From an uncultured Acidobacteriota bacterium (GTDB lineage Bacteria; Acidobacteriota; Blastocatellia; Pyrinomonadales; Pyrinomonadaceae), in assembly GCA_902826385.1 (NCBI GenBank), contig CADEEU010000228.1:1-6162 (forward strand): DNA of 6,162 bases, written 5' to 3'. A program made the translations under genes and the position numbers. Of this stretch, positions 5,175-6,162 are shown in pieces. Numbering within the stretch: position 1 is the stretch's first letter; each line of letters begins with the position of its first letter. The notes beneath the pieces were generated by a model that was given only the letters and a program-made list of their open reading frames with translations, ran no database searches and had not been told where the DNA came from.

Positions 5175-6162
5175 TTATCTCACGATCGCAGCCACCGCAT
5201 GAGCCAGCTCAATTCTGTTCAAAGCTCTGCCTGGGTTGAAGCGATTGGCTGTATCAAGCGGCAGCAAGCCGTTTTGGATCGCGACGGCGACGTATCCGCG
5301 TAGGCTTGCAGGAATTTGAGAAGCATCTGCGACAGTCCACGGCAGAACGGCCGACGAAACCTGGCTTTCCAGATTTGCCGCTTTTACCAATGCAACCGCC
5401 GCGGTCAGGCGTGACGCTGGATTGTACGGATAGAACCTGTCGCCGACGGTCACGTCGGTAAAGAGGCGTCCAACGGGATTAGACTGGACGCTTTCTACCG
5501 CACCGCGGGATCGACGATCGACCACGTCCGAATACATCCGGTTCCCGGTCATGTATTGCGGCACGAGTCCCGCGCGAAGAATCGTCTCCGCAAGCTCGAG
5601 GCGCGAAACGGAGTTGCCGGGGTTGAAGCGGGAGCCGTTCGGAAGCATCAAATTCGCACCCAGGACGTAGTGCACATCAGCCAGCGTGTCAGGCGAAAGA
5701 GATCCCAAATCAACAAGGCTTGGATACTGGATACGTGTCGTCTCGACTGCTCCGAGGACGTTCTGAGTTAGTCCTAAACCGAGCGTGTGACGAACTTCGC
5801 TTCGAAACTGTTGTGATGTTGGGTTGCGAAGGACGATCTTTTCCCTCCGCCCGGTCAGGCCCGGAAGATTGAGCATGTTCGACTCGCCGACCAATGCGTT
5901 ATTGGCCCCATACAATTTCAGGCCAAAATCGTTCGTGCCAAAGGCCCAGGCGATGCTCACTGTCGCCTGCACGGTATGCAACGGTATCGCGATGTTGGTC
6001 GATGCGGCTGAGAAAGGAAGAACGTTGTGGTTAAAAATTTGCGAGGTTTGAGTTTCAAACCGGACGGCATTCTTCGACGCTATCGACCTAAACGCTCCCA
6101 TTCTCCGTTCGGGAAAGGCTGCTTCGAGGACGGCGGCGTGCGTATTCAGCATTCCGGCACCG
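5175..6162 (-). CDS. C-terminal part of a subtilase (S8) family peptidase with SLH-like tail, 5' end outside window
   Basis: The visible 328 residues are the end of a larger, probably exported protein. They begin GAGMLNTHAAVLEAAFP, the helix that closes the subtilisin fold after its catalytic Ser; the Asp/His/Ser triad itself lies outside the window. Residues of about 40-145 look like a beta-sandwich domain (VSIAWAFGTNDFGLKLYGA is the clearest strand pair), as is common behind secreted subtilases. The rest resembles three S-layer-homology units at about 150-200, 209-262 and 278-328. Each has a form of the RFNPGNSVSRLELAETIL pattern: RFNPGNSVSRLELA, RFYPYNPASRLTAA and RFNPGRALNRIELA. SLH units usually bind cell-wall polymers or outer-envelope glycans, so the protease is likely held at the surface. 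The stop follows AAIVR directly. The SLH call is firm; the S8 call rests on the short N-terminal piece. Confidence 0.82.
   Translation of the reverse strand, partial: GAGMLNTHAAVLEAAFPERRMGAFRSIASKNAVRFETQTSQIFNHNVLPFSAASTNIAIPLHTVQATVSIAWAFGTNDFGLKLYGANNALVGESNMLNLPGLTGRREKIVLRNPTSQQFRSEVRHTLGLGLTQNVLGAVETTRIQYPSLVDLGSLSPDTLADVHYVLGANLMLPNGSRFNPGNSVSRLELAETILRAGLVPQYMTGNRMYSDVVDRRSRGAVESVQSNPVGRLFTDVTVGDRFYPYNPASRLTAAVALVKAANLESQVSSAVLPWTVADASQIPASLRGYVAVAIQNGLLPLDTANRFNPGRALNRIELAHAVAAIVR

Overview
The window holds six protein genes and no RNA genes. It looks like a bacterial chromosome of moderately high GC. My best guess is an Acidobacteriota relative (Blastocatellia-like). That rests on the extracellular subtilase with a C-terminal S-layer-homology (SLH) tail, the bacterial glycosylasparaginase, and short dispersed repeats of the 'CTTTGCGTCTTTGCG' and 'CAGGATAAACAGGAT' types. 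This placement is inference, not proof.

Layout. Positions 1-3475 are a minus-strand, operon-like block read right to left: a membrane-anchored family 2 glycosyltransferase (2501-3475), a large PIN-domain protein (1523-2500) and a glutamine-hydrolysing asparagine synthase, asnB (start at 1520, running off the left edge). The glycosyltransferase stop codon directly abuts the PIN start codon, and the PIN stop lies 2 bases from the asnB start. The PIN gene is clearly poorer in GC than both neighbours. A 131-base divergent gap (3476-3606) leads to a plus-strand N4-(beta-N-acetylglucosaminyl)-L-asparaginase gene (about 3607-4650) that has no ATG near its signal-like N-terminus. Convergent to it is a minus-strand HIT-family gene (4591-5088). 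Next, also on the minus strand, is the 3' part of a subtilase/SLH gene (5175 to beyond 6162).

Two small non-coding-type elements have been turned into protein. Inside asnB, an 88-base element (705-792) has perfect 8-base terminal inverted repeats and is flanked by a 5-base direct repeat. Element plus one duplicate is 93 bases, exactly 31 codons, and it is open in the asnB frame, so it adds a 31-residue insert in the linker between the two enzyme domains. At the 3' end of the HIT gene, a roughly 128-base stretch (4653-4780) bounded by imperfect inverted copies of a 9-base tandem repeat carries the reading frame past the normal end of the HIT fold. It adds about 60 residues and a 60-base antisense overlap with the asparaginase gene.

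Functionally, the glycosyltransferase and AsnB-type amidotransferase fit envelope or exopolysaccharide assembly, with the PIN protein a probable later arrival. The asparaginase and subtilase are likely exported hydrolases. No CRISPR array, tRNA, rRNA or transposase gene was seen.
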